A stretch of DNA of 64,000 bases from Companilactobacillus paralimentarius DSM 13238 = JCM 10415 (GTDB taxonomy: Bacteria > Bacillota > Bacilli > Lactobacillales > Lactobacillaceae), in NCBI RefSeq assembly GCF_001434985.1, contig NZ_AZES01000102.1, forward strand, positions 1 to 64,000, written 5' to 3'. The position numbers and the translations under genes are program-made. Positions 26,347 to 36,011 of the stretch are shown here, piece by piece; the first letter of the stretch is position 1; every line of letters starts with the position of its first letter. Below the pieces are notes generated by a model. It saw only the letters and a list, made by a program, of their open reading frames with translations, was not told the DNA's origin and searched no databases.

Positions 26347-27702
26347 CTAGTGATAACCATTAGCTCGATTAGTAGTTGTTAAATTATCGTCGATTTTCTT
26401 ATCAGTATCTTTCAAGGCATTGGTAATGTCGCCACCATTATAAATACTTTCCATTGCAAATTGTTCAATTTGACGAGTCTTTTGCATTCCTTCCATCAAA
26501 ATACCTGAATTGAAGTGATTAGGAACTGCTTCTTGTAATTGTTGACTAGGCACTTTGGACTCTGGATGTTGCTTATAAAGTCCTTTAAGAATTGATGTTT
26601 GTTGTGAATCCTTATTTAAGGCGAGGTATCCTGTATCTTTTTGCCATTGAGCTTGTACTTCTGGTTTTAGAGAATATTTAATAAATTCAAAAGCACCATT
26701 TTGGACCGCTTTAGGTTTATCATTTGAGATCCAAAGAGCAGCACCCCCAATAGCAACACCATTAGCTTTTTTGCCATCTGGATGTGGGAAGTATGTGATT
26801 CCTAATTTATTTTTATTCTTCTTGTTCAATTGACTGATACTTGCTGAAGACTGAATATAAATACCGACCTTACCATTTAAGAAACCTGTAGTTTGGTTAG
26901 TTCCAGCCATAGCACCTGAACCATAATTCATGAAATCGCCAGCTTTTTGATTTTCACGAATCCATTCAAAGAATTCCTTTGAAGCATCATTGTTAATAGT
27001 TGCCTTAGTTGGAATACCTGTATGACCATCGTTGTTATTAGTGAGACCTACACCAGCATTGGCCATTGCTTGTTCTAATAACCAACCATAGATTTGAACC
27101 GTCATTCCTTTAACTTGATGATGTGATCTTTCATAAAGTTGTTTTGCCACACGTGTGATATCACTATATGAAGGTGATACTGGCGGTGGTGTAATTCCGT
27201 ATTTCTCTAACAAACTAGCATTGTAATAAAGAACTGGTTGTGAAGTATTGAAAGGCATTGCTTGTTGTTTGCCATCATTAGCATAGAATGAACGAGCAAC
27301 TGGTGAAATCTTATTTGCATCAAAGCCATCTTTATCAATGAAATCTTGAACAGGTACTGTGAATTTACTATGCATCATTTGAGCAGCTGAGATATCAAAA
27401 GCTTGGAAAACTGCTGGAGAAGTTCCAGTACCATGAGTCTGTAAAATCTTTTGAATTGCGGCATCATATGAACCTTGATACTTAGGAACAACGTGATACT
27501 TAGTTTGTGATTTATTAAAACCATCAACGATCTTCATTAATGACTTTTCAGCAGGTCCACCCATTTCATGCCAAAAGACAACTTCTGTACGATTATCCTT
27601 TACTGTTGCTGACTTAGTTGATAATGTTTTTCCAAACATTGCTACCACAGCAACCGCCAAAACTAGGATCAGAGGCAGAACTAATTTTTTATATTTTGAC
27701 AT
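26347..27702 (-). CDS. ugpB: Glycerol-3-phosphate ABC importer binding protein, copy 1
   Basis: 451 residues and very similar throughout to the next gene, sharing long identical stretches such as MPFNTSQPVLYYNASLLEKY and VKGMTVQIYGWLLE. It has the same UgpB hallmarks (FWHEMGG, YQGSYDAAIQKI). The hydrophobic N-terminus again lacks a lipobox Cys. The ATG overlaps the stop of the upstream permease gene (TAATG), so it is translationally coupled. Two binding proteins served by one permease/ATPase set could widen substrate range. Confidence 0.84.
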   Translation of the reverse strand: MSKYKKLVLPLILVLAVAVVAMFGKTLSTKSATVKDNRTEVVFWHEMGGPAEKSLMKIVDGFNKSQTKYHVVPKYQGSYDAAIQKILQTHGTGTSPAVFQAFDISAAQMMHSKFTVPVQDFIDKDGFDANKISPVARSFYANDGKQQAMPFNTSQPVLYYNASLLEKYGITPPPVSPSYSDITRVAKQLYERSHHQVKGMTVQIYGWLLEQAMANAGVGLTNNNDGHTGIPTKATINNDASKEFFEWIRENQKAGDFMNYGSGAMAGTNQTTGFLNGKVGIYIQSSASISQLNKKNKNKLGITYFPHPDGKKANGVAIGGAALWISNDKPKAVQNGAFEFIKYSLKPEVQAQWQKDTGYLALNKDSQQTSILKGLYKQHPESKVPSQQLQEAVPNHFNSGILMEGMQKTRQIEQFAMESIYNGGDITNALKDTDKKIDDNLTTTNRANGYH

Positions 27703-28532
27703 TATTTGACAGCTCCTTCATTCAATCCTGACTTGAAGTAATGTTGTCCAATGAATAGAACAAGAATCGTTGGAATAACAATAATTGCGGCACTGGCTTG
27801 AATCATACCCCAGTTGTTAAACGTTTCCTCTGATTGTAATTGTTTCAAACCGTTTTGAATAACACGTGAATTATTACTGAATGTAACTAAAATTGGCCAT
27901 AGATAGGAATTCCAAGCACCTAGGAAGCTGTAAGCACCTAAAGTAATCAAACTGATACGGTTATATGGTAGAACGACTTTCCAGAAAATTTGGAAATGAT
28001 TCAAGCCTTCAATGTCAGCTGCTTCTTTCAATTCCTTAGGAGTTTGCATGAAAGATTGACGCAGCATGAATGTACCAAACGCTGATGTTAAAGATGGAAC
28101 AATCATTGCTGAATAATGATCCAATAATCCTAAAGCTTTTACTGTTTGAAAATTAGGAATAATAGCCGCTTCAGATGGTAGCATCATTGTAATCATAAAT
28201 AAGGCAAAGAAGAATTTTTTATACTTAAAATCTAGGAAAACGAAGGCATAGGCACTCATTGAACAGAAAAGTAAATGAGCAAACATTGTAATTGTCGCTA
28301 CAACAATCGTGTTACCCAGATAACGTAAGATTGGTGTATTTGTAAAGGCATCGATATAGTTGGTAAGTGAAATATTAGTACTGAAATAATTACCTTTTAA
28401 AATATCAGCTGTTGGTAAAAAGCTTGTCCAAATACCAATGAAGAACGGTACTAGAATAACTACAGCCAATAGAATTAAAAGAAAATAATTAAAAATATTT
28501 TTCAAAACATTACGTTCATCAATATTCGCCAT
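27702..28532 (-). CDS. ugpE: Sugar/G3P ABC importer permease, UgpE-like
   Basis: 276 residues with six membrane segments. The cytoplasmic EAA loop (LKEAADIEGLNHFQIFWKVVLP, about residues 165-186) contacts the ATPase. It belongs to the MalG/UgpE group of the CUT1 importers. Its start overlaps the upstream permease stop by the bases TAATG, and its stop overlaps the next gene likewise. Together with UgpA it forms the channel for the UgpB proteins. Confidence 0.86.
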   Translation of the reverse strand: MANIDERNVLKNIFNYFLLILLAVVILVPFFIGIWTSFLPTADILKGNYFSTNISLTNYIDAFTNTPILRYLGNTIVVATITMFAHLLFCSMSAYAFVFLDFKYKKFFFALFMITMMLPSEAAIIPNFQTVKALGLLDHYSAMIVPSLTSAFGTFMLRQSFMQTPKELKEAADIEGLNHFQIFWKVVLPYNRISLITLGAYSFLGAWNSYLWPILVTFSNNSRVIQNGLKQLQSEETFNNWGMIQASAAIIVIPTILVLFIGQHYFKSGLNEGAVK

Positions 28533-29473
28533 TAGTAATTTACCTTCTTTTCTAGGAATTTGAATTGCAAGTAAGTAAAGAAGGCAATAATCACAGTTAA
28601 AATAATTGCTTCTGCACTTGATTTAGCATAGTTTCCGCCAAAGAAAGCATCATTATAAATACGGTAAACTAGCATGTTGGTTGCATTAGTTGGACCACCC
28701 TTAGTGATAAGATCGATCAAACCAAAGCTCTTAAATGAACCAATAATTGTAATTGTTGAGATAAAGAATAATGTTGGGGAAATCATTGGCAAAGTAATAT
28801 GGAAAAATTGATAATGTTTAGAAACACCTTCGACATCAGCTGCTTCATAAAGTGTCGTCGGCACTGATTCGATAGCACCCAAGAAAACCAAGAAAACAAA
28901 ACCTAAATGCATCCAAACGGTTGTAATGATAATTGCCCACATCGCATTAGTTGGATTAGCTAACCAATTGATTGTTGGTAAATTCAACATCTTTGTTAAT
29001 AATGTGAAGAATCCTGCAGAAGGATTGAAAATAAATAGCCAGAAAATAGCAGCAACTGAAACTGAAACTCCCATTGTTACTGAATAAAGTGTTCGGAAAA
29101 TAGCGATTCCCGGTAACTTTTGACTTGCCAGATTGGCTAATAATAGACCCATAGCAATTGTGAAGAATGTTACCCCAACAACATAGACCAGTGTTACCCA
29201 CATACTGGAAACAAAATCTGGTGAAGAAATTAGTTTTACATAATTTTCCAGACCTACGAAAAGCGTTGTATTACCGAAAGTATTAGTTAAGAACAAACTA
29301 ATATAGAGTGTTCGAAACATTGGATAAAAAACGAAAAGTCCTAAAAGAAATAGTGATGGACCGGCGAAAATAGAAGCATAGTATTTATCATTGGCAGTCA
29401 GTTTGAATTTGCTCTTTTGTTTTGCTTCAACTTTCTTTTCAGGTATGACATCAGTTGCTGAAGTCTTAAGCAT
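28532..29473 (-). CDS. ugpA: Sugar/G3P ABC importer permease, UgpA-like
   Basis: 313 residues. A charged N-terminal tail of about 28 residues precedes six membrane segments. The EAA loop is LYEAADVEGVSKHYQFFHITLP near residue 205. It belongs to the MalF/UgpA group of CUT1 importers. The start overlaps the end of the ATPase gene by 8 bp, with AGGGAGGA upstream. It forms the second half of the membrane channel. Confidence 0.86.
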   Translation of the reverse strand: MLKTSATDVIPEKKVEAKQKSKFKLTANDKYYASIFAGPSLFLLGLFVFYPMFRTLYISLFLTNTFGNTTLFVGLENYVKLISSPDFVSSMWVTLVYVVGVTFFTIAMGLLLANLASQKLPGIAIFRTLYSVTMGVSVSVAAIFWLFIFNPSAGFFTLLTKMLNLPTINWLANPTNAMWAIIITTVWMHLGFVFLVFLGAIESVPTTLYEAADVEGVSKHYQFFHITLPMISPTLFFISTITIIGSFKSFGLIDLITKGGPTNATNMLVYRIYNDAFFGGNYAKSSAEAIILTVIIAFFTYLQFKFLEKKVNY

Positions 29474-30548
29474 TGATTAGATCCTCCCTATTTGCAGTTA
29501 CATTGATTCCGTCTTGATTGAATAACAGAACATTGTTTGTTGAAGAAATTTTGATATTTTCAAACATATCGAAATGAGCATCACTTGGAACAATGGCTGA
29601 TACTTCATTACCATTACTGAATGTTGCATAAACGATCTTTTCGTCCCCTAAAAATTCCACATTTTGCACTGTTGCATTAGCAGATAATTCGTCGGCCTTT
29701 TCCACAACTAATTCATTTGGTCTGATACCAACCTTTAATTCCTTTTCAGTAACAGTTTGATCAAGATCAACTTGGAAATCATTGTTAACTCGGATAGCTT
29801 TGTCTGAAATCTTTGTTGCGTAAAGAATATTGATTGGTGGAACCCCGAAAAATCCGGCGACAAACTCATTAGCTGGTGTCTTGTAGATTTCGGCTGGTGT
29901 ACCGATTTGTTGAACTTTTGAGTCATGTAAAACCATGATGTGATCAGCCATTGTCATTGCTTCAACTTGGTCATGAGTAACATAGATCAAAGTAATACCT
30001 AATTTTCTTTGTAGAGCATAAATTTCTTGACGCATCTTAATTCTTAATTGAGCATCTAAATTTGATGATGGTTCATCCATTAAACAGATCTTGGCATCGC
30101 TGGCTACGGCACGAGCTAGAGCCACACGTTGTCTTTGACCACCAGATAATTCACGAGGCTTTCTATCTTTCAAATCTTCCAAGTTAACCATTTTCAAAGC
30201 ATTGTTAACACGTTCTTCAACCTCGGATTGGTCATGTTTTCTAGCCTTTAAACCAAAAGCAACATTATCCCAAACACTTAAAAATGGGAACAAAGCATAA
30301 CTTTGAAAAACCATTGTTAAGTTACGATCCTTGGGTGGTAAATTGTTAACTACTTGACCATCAATGCTAATTTCACCATCACTAATTTGAGTTAGTCCAG
30401 CAATCATACGTAGTAAAGTACTCTTACCACAACCAGATGGTCCAACGATTACGAAGAATTCACCCGTTTCGATTTCGGCGGTAACATTTTTTAGAACCGT
30501 CTTTCCTTGATCGTATTGTTTACAAACATTTGTTAATAATGTAGACAT
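29466..30548 (-). CDS. ugpC: Sugar/G3P ABC importer ATPase, UgpC/MsmK-like
   Basis: 360 residues. Walker A GPSGCGKST near residue 37, signature LSGGQRQRVAL near 133, Walker B ICLMDEPSSNLD near 153 and switch His in YVTHDQVEAMTMAD near 187. The C-terminal regulatory (TOBE/MalK-type) domain from about 235 is complete. It is the first gene of the five-gene operon ugpC-A-E-B-B, preceded by GGAGGG. Such ATPases can serve more than one importer. I see no CcpA box in the short promoter region. Confidence 0.86.
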   Translation of the reverse strand: MSTLLTNVCKQYDQGKTVLKNVTAEIETGEFFVIVGPSGCGKSTLLRMIAGLTQISDGEISIDGQVVNNLPPKDRNLTMVFQSYALFPFLSVWDNVAFGLKARKHDQSEVEERVNNALKMVNLEDLKDRKPRELSGGQRQRVALARAVASDAKICLMDEPSSNLDAQLRIKMRQEIYALQRKLGITLIYVTHDQVEAMTMADHIMVLHDSKVQQIGTPAEIYKTPANEFVAGFFGVPPINILYATKISDKAIRVNNDFQVDLDQTVTEKELKVGIRPNELVVEKADELSANATVQNVEFLGDEKIVYATFSNGNEVSAIVPSDAHFDMFENIKISSTNNVLLFNQDGINVTANREDLINA

Positions 30549-30629
30549 ATTTAACCCTCCATATAAGTCATTAGCTATAGTATGTTGGAATTATGTATAT
30601 ATATAATCTATTTAATGTAAATTATGTGT

Positions 30630-30662
30630 AAAAAAAGAGGACTGTTTTCAGTCCTCTTTTTC
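30630..30662 (-). terminator. Terminator of cupin/CMD operon
   Basis: AAAAAAGAGGACTG and CAGTCCTCTTTTT form a perfect stem with a T4 loop, 19 bp after the cupin stop. Confidence 0.88.
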
Positions 30663-30680
30663 AATTAATCATTTTAATTT

Positions 30681-31091
30681 TTATAGTTTGTTGTATTCTT
30701 CATCAGTAACCTTTTCAAGCCATTCTGATTTTCCTTTAGTAATAGCAACATGACTGAACCAACTATCTTTAGTTGCTCCGTGCCAATGCTTAACGCCTTC
30801 TTTAATAACAACGACGTCACCTTGTTTTAATAGTTGAGCCGGCTTACCCCACTCTTGGTACCAGCCTTCGCCACCAGTAACAAGTAAAATTTGAAAACCA
30901 TCATGATGAATATGCCAATCATTACGACAACCTGGTTCAAAAGTTACATTTCCAACACCAAAATCAATATTGTCTTCTGGTTTTACTAAACTATTCAAAT
31001 AACTTTGTCCAATAAAGTATTTAGCATAAGCTTCATTTTTGTCTCCAACAGGAAAAACTCCATCTGTTCTTAATTCTTCATTTTTTGCCAT
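30681..31091 (-). CDS. Cupin-domain protein
   Basis: 136 residues forming a single cupin barrel. The metal-binding motifs are visible: GCRNDWHIHHDGFQILLVTGGEGWYQ near residues 48-73 (two His and Glu region) and HWHGATKDSWFSHVAI near 97-112. Such proteins may act as small isomerases or carboxymuconolactone partners; the substrate is unknown. The ATG at 31091 has GGAAGGAAG upstream, 2 bp after the CMD gene. Together they form a two-gene operon behind a MerR promoter. Confidence 0.8.
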   Translation of the reverse strand: MAKNEELRTDGVFPVGDKNEAYAKYFIGQSYLNSLVKPEDNIDFGVGNVTFEPGCRNDWHIHHDGFQILLVTGGEGWYQEWGKPAQLLKQGDVVVIKEGVKHWHGATKDSWFSHVAITKGKSEWLEKVTDEEYNKL

Positions 31092-31093
31092 AA

Positions 31094-31417
31094 TTAATCT
31101 TCCTTCCAAATTTCTTTTGCACGATTGAAAGCACTCCAAGCCTTTGGCCATCCAGCATAAAATGCTAAATGAGTGATTTCCGCAACGATTTCATCTTTTG
31201 TAATGCCATTTTTCTTACCAATTTTTAAATGTGCGTCTAATTGTTCAATATTTCCAGCTGAAATAATACTTGCAATAGTAATTAATGAACGATCATGGGC
31301 AGAAAGTTCGTTTTCTTTACTCCAAACTTCTCCGAATAATACATCGTCATTCAATGCTGCAAATTGTGGGGCAAAATCACCCAACATGTCACGTCCAGCA
31401 GTTTGTTTCTTTGCCAT
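31094..31417 (-). CDS. Carboxymuconolactone decarboxylase (CMD) family protein
   Basis: 107 residues, all-helical AhpD/CMD fold: the core ELSAHDRSLITIASIISAGNIEQLDAHLKIGKKNGIT lies at about residues 36-72. There is no CxxC, so it belongs to the carboxymuconolactone side of the family rather than to peroxidase-type AhpD. GAGGAGG precedes the ATG at 31417. It is the first gene of a pair with a cupin and sits behind a promoter whose 19-bp spacer carries the MerR operator. Confidence 0.8.
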   Translation of the reverse strand: MAKKQTAGRDMLGDFAPQFAALNDDVLFGEVWSKENELSAHDRSLITIASIISAGNIEQLDAHLKIGKKNGITKDEIVAEITHLAFYAGWPKAWSAFNRAKEIWKED

Positions 31418-31451
31418 AATCAATTCCTCCTCGTATCAAGTTGATAAATAC

Positions 31452-31482
31452 ATTAAACAACTTAAAGTTAACTTTAAGTCAA
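31452..31482 (-). promoter_or_regulatory. MerR-type promoter of the CMD/cupin operon
   Basis: Reading leftward, TTGACT (31482-31477) and TTTAAT (31457-31452) are separated by 19 bp, the stretched spacing typical of MerR-activated promoters. The spacer region carries the perfect 20-bp palindrome ACTTAAAGTTAACTTTAAGT (31460-31479). Confidence 0.82.
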
Positions 31483-31539
31483 GGATAAATACAAAAAAAA
31501 TCTCAAAAATATTAAATAAATATTTTTGAGATTTCTAAT

Positions 31540-31995
31540 TTATCTATCTTCTAAATAACCATGATTCAAATTCTGTAAATATTTAGAAAAGCTTTCACTG
31601 TCTTCAATGTGTCCGCCTTCTTTACCCTTATACCAATCCAATTTATCATTGAGAATCGTCCAACCATCTTGCAATCTTTGATACTCAACTTCAAAATTAC
31701 GACGAACTTCCTCTAATAACTCAATTCGTTGATTGATGGTTGAATCACCTTGCGCACGTAATCTGACATAGCGCTTCAATTGTTCAATTGACATTCCAGT
31801 ACTCTTGAGATGCAAAAGAAAATTGACCCAGCGAATATCTTGATCGGTATAGTAACGGATGCCATTATCAGTTCGATGAGGATTGATCAGACCTTCTTTT
31901 TCATAATAACGCAATGTAGGACTATTTAATCCCACCATTTCAGCAAAATCACTGATTCGGTATTTAGTTGTCTCTTCTGCTTCATTTACTGGCAT
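31540..31995 (-). CDS. MerR-family transcriptional regulator (AdhR-like)
   Basis: 151 residues. The N-terminal winged helix has YRISDFAEMVGLNSPTLRYYEKEGLI (about residues 12-37) and YTDQDIRWVNFLLHLKSTGMS. A long dimerisation helix follows from about 90. No cysteine is present for metal or thiol sensing, so a small-molecule or aldehyde signal would need another mechanism. It lies between two copies of the operator and probably controls its own gene, the CMD/cupin pair and perhaps the ABC/SDR operon. Confidence 0.85.
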   Translation of the reverse strand: MPVNEAEETTKYRISDFAEMVGLNSPTLRYYEKEGLINPHRTDNGIRYYTDQDIRWVNFLLHLKSTGMSIEQLKRYVRLRAQGDSTINQRIELLEEVRRNFEVEYQRLQDGWTILNDKLDWYKGKEGGHIEDSESFSKYLQNLNHGYLEDR

Positions 31996-32008
31996 TATTT
32001 CACCTTCT

Positions 32009-32035
32009 ACTTAAAGTTGACTTCAAGTATAGCAT
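32009..32035 (-). promoter_or_regulatory. merR promoter with overlapping operator
   Basis: An extended -10 TGCTATACT (32035-32027) is directly followed by a near-perfect copy of the operator, ACTTAAAGTTGACTTCAAGT (32009-32028), covering the likely start of transcription. This placement suggests autorepression. Confidence 0.7.
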
Positions 32036-32038
32036 CTT

Positions 32039-32743
32039 CTACAAGTCAACTCCACCATCGACTCTTAGAATTTGACCTGTAATAAAATCATTTTCCATCA
32101 AGTAAATATAAGCTGAGGCTACCTCCTCAACTGTAGCGACACGGTTTAATGGCACTGTTTCCACAAAACTATGTTTTTGCTTAGCTAGTTGCTTTGAACT
32201 CAAGTCACGCCACAATCCTGTAGGTGTCCAAGTTGGTGATACGGCATTTACTCGATAGTCTGGAGCCATTTCAACAGCTAGACCATCAACCATCGTATTA
32301 ATAGCTTGATTCCCTATAATCGCACCCGAAGCGTCATAGGGATGACCACCTGAACCTGAAGTCAAAATGATTGAACCATTCTTGTTTAAATGTTTACTAG
32401 CAATTTGTACCAGTTGCAAATTAGCAAAAAATTTATCATCAATTGCCTTTTTAATAGTGGCGACTGAACTATCTAGAAAACCACCACTCATAGCGCCACC
32501 TAGCATTGATACCACATGATCAAAGGAACCATACTTTTCAAAGAAACGTTTCAACTGTTTTTCATCCTGTGCATCTAATGAACTACCTTGAATATTCTCC
32601 TCGTAACGTAACTGATTTACACGTTCTTGATCACGGCCGATGACATATACATCAGCATCCTTATGTTGAGCCATGATAGCGACTTCTTTACCAAACCCTG
32701 AAGTTCCCCCAATGACGAGAACTTTATCATTTTCCAAAGACAT
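32039..32743 (-). CDS. Atypical short-chain dehydrogenase/reductase
   Basis: 234 residues with a Rossmann fold: the NAD(P) motif VIGGTSGFGKEVA lies near residue 9, a diacidic turn near 60 and LTSGSGGH near 130. The catalytic YxxxK expected near residue 150 is absent: the stretch reads SGAIIGNQAINTMVDGLA, without Tyr or Lys. It may use another chemistry or act as a sensor, like known SDR branches with degenerate active sites. The ATG at 32743 has GAAGGT upstream; an ATG at 32761 overlapping the permease stop is also possible. Last gene of the ABC operon. Confidence 0.7.
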   Translation of the reverse strand: MSLENDKVLVIGGTSGFGKEVAIMAQHKDADVYVIGRDQERVNQLRYEENIQGSSLDAQDEKQLKRFFEKYGSFDHVVSMLGGAMSGGFLDSSVATIKKAIDDKFFANLQLVQIASKHLNKNGSIILTSGSGGHPYDASGAIIGNQAINTMVDGLAVEMAPDYRVNAVSPTWTPTGLWRDLSSKQLAKQKHSFVETVPLNRVATVEEVASAYIYLMENDFITGQILRVDGGVDL

Positions 32744-32757
32744 AAATTTACCTTCAA

Positions 32758-35280
32758 TCATTCATTAGATTTCAATGCACCGATCATATCGATGTGTTTT
32801 AATTTCCGATGTGTAACTAGCATAACAATTGCTGTGAAAATTATCATCAACAATGTAGCGACAATATAACCGAACCAATGAATCGTTAATGGGAAAATAA
32901 CCTGTTCTGTCGCGGCTTGATTCAAGATATAAGCAGTCAATAAATTACCCACTCCATATCCAATAATAATACCAACTATTGTTAAAATTATATTTTCCCG
33001 AACAACATACATCGTAACTTCATTATTATAGAAGCCTAAAACTTTAATAGTAGAAAGTTCTCTGATTCGTTCTGAGACATTGATATTCGTTAAATTATAA
33101 AGTACAACAAATGACAATATTCCCGATAAGAGAATCAGAATTAAAATAATTGGACGTAACAGACTCGACATCTTGGAAACTGTATCAAAGACATCATGCG
33201 TATAGCTAGTTCCCATCACTTCTTTAGAATCTAATAATTGGTTAGCCAAATGTTTTCTCTGCGCACTAGTCTGCTTCTTTAAACCAAGCAATAAGGTATT
33301 AGGTTTCAAATCACCAATTTTATCCTGGTAAATTTGTGGATTCAAATATAAGAAATGACCCACATAATTTTCAGTAATAGCACCAACTTTTAAATTGAGC
33401 TTCTTACCACTGGTCATCGTCACATGAATCTGATCACCCTTTTCCACATTAAGAAGTTTGGCAGTCTTCTTAGTCAAAACAACTTTGTCTTTATCTAAAT
33501 TAGCAGTCAAATGAACATATTTTTTAAAGTTTTTCACAGACAGTGGTGTATAAACATTAACATCATTAACCTGTTTTTCTCCAGCTTTCAACTTAGCCGT
33601 TGTCGAATTGATCTTAGTATTATTCTGATAAGTTTTATCCTGATTCAGGATTTTATCAACTTTACTATAATTAGCGTCATCATTCATTTTGACAACTGCT
33701 TGATAACTGAAAATATTCTTATACTGTAGGTCACCACTAGCAGTAATTGAATTCTGAAGTCCAAAACCAGTTAAAATTAAAGCTGTTCCGCCGGCAATCC
33801 CGATGATAGTCATAAACATTCTAGATTTGAAACGGAAAAGATTTCGATAACTAACTTTTCGGTTGAAACTCAGATGATTCCAAAGGGGTTTGATTCTTTC
33901 CAATAGTATTTTTTTAGCCGATTTAGGAGATTTAGGTAACATCAATGAAGCTGGACCCTCATCTAATTCTCTTCTAACCACGATTACAGCAGCTCCAACA
34001 GTTGCCAATAGGGAGAAAATCAAGGCAATCAATAACGTTTGCCTGGTTGAGCCAATAACCCAATCTAAAGCAATATATTGTTTATACATTGACAGTACAA
34101 TTCGAGGCAAGGTCTCTGTTCCAATCACAGCCCCTAATACCGCTCCAATTAGACCAGCTGACAAAGCATAGTAAATGTAGTTTCGTGCAATCGACCATTT
34201 ACTGTAACCCAAAGCCTTGAAGGTTCCGATTTCTCCACGTGCTTCTTCGACCATTCTTGTGATTGTTGTAAAAGTGATCAAAGCTGCAATTAAGAAAAAG
34301 AAGACTGGAAAGACATTGGCGATCGCAGCGATTCGATCAGAACTCTCGCCATAGGCTGAAAAGCCAGTCAAATCCTGGCGCGTTTGCCAAGTATAAGTTG
34401 TCTTAGTTTGTTTCATAATCTTCTTTTTAGCAGCATCTAACTTTTCTTGTTGCACAGCTGCCGCTGTAGGATTAACCTTTTCCAATTGGTCTAGAGCTGT
34501 TTGTTGTTGATTCAAAGTAGCTAGATAACTGCCAGCCACTTCCTTTGTTCTTTGCTGAGGGCGTAATTTAAATTCGTGTTTTAAAGCCTTAACCTTTTTG
34601 TCCACAGCATCTTTATAACTGTTACTAAAAGTATTCTCATCTTTCAAGGAATTGAAGTGAATATTCAATAAAGTTGCGGTCGAAAGGTTCATTTGATTCT
34701 TAGGAATATAGGCGAACAAACTAACTTGTCCATCGGCAATATTCGTAACACCACGTGACTGATTATCAATGTATTGTGGTGAGTCAGCAAAACCAACAAT
34801 TTTGTAAGAACGGCGCTTTAAATCAGCATTTTTAGAAAATTTAAAGGTATCACCTATTTTATAATCATATTTATTACGAGCATTTTTATCTAAAACAATT
34901 TCATGATCATTTTTAGGCAAACGTCCATTTCTAATAATCAGTTGATTCTGCTTAGCGTTTTTATCATAGCCATACAAAGCAATCGCAACTTTAGATTTGC
35001 CACCCATAACGTATTTAAATTTCGTCGTTTCAGCTTTGGCTCCCGCAACCTTTTCAGCCAGCTGAATATCTTTTTTTCCAAAACCAGTCGTCGACAACAC
35101 TTGCACGTCTGATAAATTTTTATCGGCAATCGTCTTATTCAATGAATCATTCAAACTAGGTCCTGTCGCTTTGACACCAACAAAGATCAACACACCTAAC
35201 ATAATAATCAGAATAATTGCAATAAAACGTCCCTTAGCCTTATTGATACTGCGCATCATATTTCTAGTTAATGGTTTCAT
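32758..35280 (-). CDS. FtsX-like ABC transporter permease (two-domain)
   Basis: 840 residues. The N-terminal membrane helix (about 14-37) is followed by a large external domain containing a helical stretch with KEVAGSYLATLNQQQTALDQLEKVN. Three membrane segments lie around 325-440 (first FtsX domain), a further helix near 490, a second external domain to about 710 and three final helices (second FtsX domain). This MacB/YtrF-like layout occurs in exporters of lipids, peptides or drugs. It starts 2 bp after the ATPase gene. Export or resistance is inferred. Confidence 0.82.
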   Translation of the reverse strand: MKPLTRNMMRSINKAKGRFIAIILIIMLGVLIFVGVKATGPSLNDSLNKTIADKNLSDVQVLSTTGFGKKDIQLAEKVAGAKAETTKFKYVMGGKSKVAIALYGYDKNAKQNQLIIRNGRLPKNDHEIVLDKNARNKYDYKIGDTFKFSKNADLKRRSYKIVGFADSPQYIDNQSRGVTNIADGQVSLFAYIPKNQMNLSTATLLNIHFNSLKDENTFSNSYKDAVDKKVKALKHEFKLRPQQRTKEVAGSYLATLNQQQTALDQLEKVNPTAAAVQQEKLDAAKKKIMKQTKTTYTWQTRQDLTGFSAYGESSDRIAAIANVFPVFFFLIAALITFTTITRMVEEARGEIGTFKALGYSKWSIARNYIYYALSAGLIGAVLGAVIGTETLPRIVLSMYKQYIALDWVIGSTRQTLLIALIFSLLATVGAAVIVVRRELDEGPASLMLPKSPKSAKKILLERIKPLWNHLSFNRKVSYRNLFRFKSRMFMTIIGIAGGTALILTGFGLQNSITASGDLQYKNIFSYQAVVKMNDDANYSKVDKILNQDKTYQNNTKINSTTAKLKAGEKQVNDVNVYTPLSVKNFKKYVHLTANLDKDKVVLTKKTAKLLNVEKGDQIHVTMTSGKKLNLKVGAITENYVGHFLYLNPQIYQDKIGDLKPNTLLLGLKKQTSAQRKHLANQLLDSKEVMGTSYTHDVFDTVSKMSSLLRPIILILILLSGILSFVVLYNLTNINVSERIRELSTIKVLGFYNNEVTMYVVRENIILTIVGIIIGYGVGNLLTAYILNQAATEQVIFPLTIHWFGYIVATLLMIIFTAIVMLVTHRKLKHIDMIGALKSNE

Positions 35281-35282
35281 GA

Positions 35283-35984
35283 TTACCACTCAATATCTTT
35301 CACTGGTGTGGGTGTCTTATTATCTTCAATCGACTGCACTTTGGCATCATGAATCCGAATTACCCTATCAGCCATCTTAGCCAAAGCTGAATTGTGGGTG
35401 ATGACGATCACGGTCTTATTGTCCTTATGACTAGCATCCTGTAAAAGTGTCAAAACTTGCTTACCTGTCTCATAGTCCAAAGCTCCTGTTGGTTCATCAC
35501 ATAGAAGTAACTTTGGATTCTTGGCTAAAGCACGGGCAATGGCGACACGCTGTTGTTCCCCACCAGATAATTGAGAGGGAAAATTGTCAATTCGATTACC
35601 CAAACCAACGGCCTTCAAAGTATCAGTCGCATCTAGAGCATCTTTAACAATTGCTGAAGCCAACTCAACATTTTCTTTCGTTGTTAAGTTAGGAATCAAA
35701 TTATAGAATTGAAAAATAAATCCCACGTCATTACGACGATAGGTAGTCAATTCACGTTCAGAAAACTCAGCAATATCAGTGCCATCAATAACGACCTGTC
35801 CATCAGTTGGCGTATCCATACCACCTAAAATGTTTAGAACTGTCGACTTACCAGCACCACTAGGTCCCAAAATGACGGTTAACTTGCCCTTATCGACATC
35901 AAAGGTTAATTTATCATTTGCGACAATTGTTGTTTCTCCCATTTGATATTTTTTTGATTCATTTTTCACTTCGATATACGCCAT
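35283..35984 (-). CDS. ABC transporter ATPase, LolD/MacB-like
   Basis: 233 residues. Walker [10 protein letters not shown] near residue 39, signature [12 protein letters not shown] near 138, Walker [13 protein letters not shown] near 158 and the switch His in VITHNSALA near 197. It pairs with the FtsX-like permease encoded directly downstream. GGTGAGAG precedes the ATG. A half operator like those of the neighbouring MerR protein lies at its -35 region. Confidence 0.88.
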   Translation of the reverse strand: MAYIEVKNESKKYQMGETTIVANDKLTFDVDKGKLTVILGPSGAGKSTVLNILGGMDTPTDGQVVIDGTDIAEFSERELTTYRRNDVGFIFQFYNLIPNLTTKENVELASAIVKDALDATDTLKAVGLGNRIDNFPSQLSGGEQQRVAIARALAKNPKLLLCDEPTGALDYETGKQVLTLLQDASHKDNKTVIVITHNSALAKMADRVIRIHDAKVQSIEDNKTPTPVKDIEW

Positions 35985-36011
35985 TATGCTCTCACCCTTC
36001 TTAATACTTCT

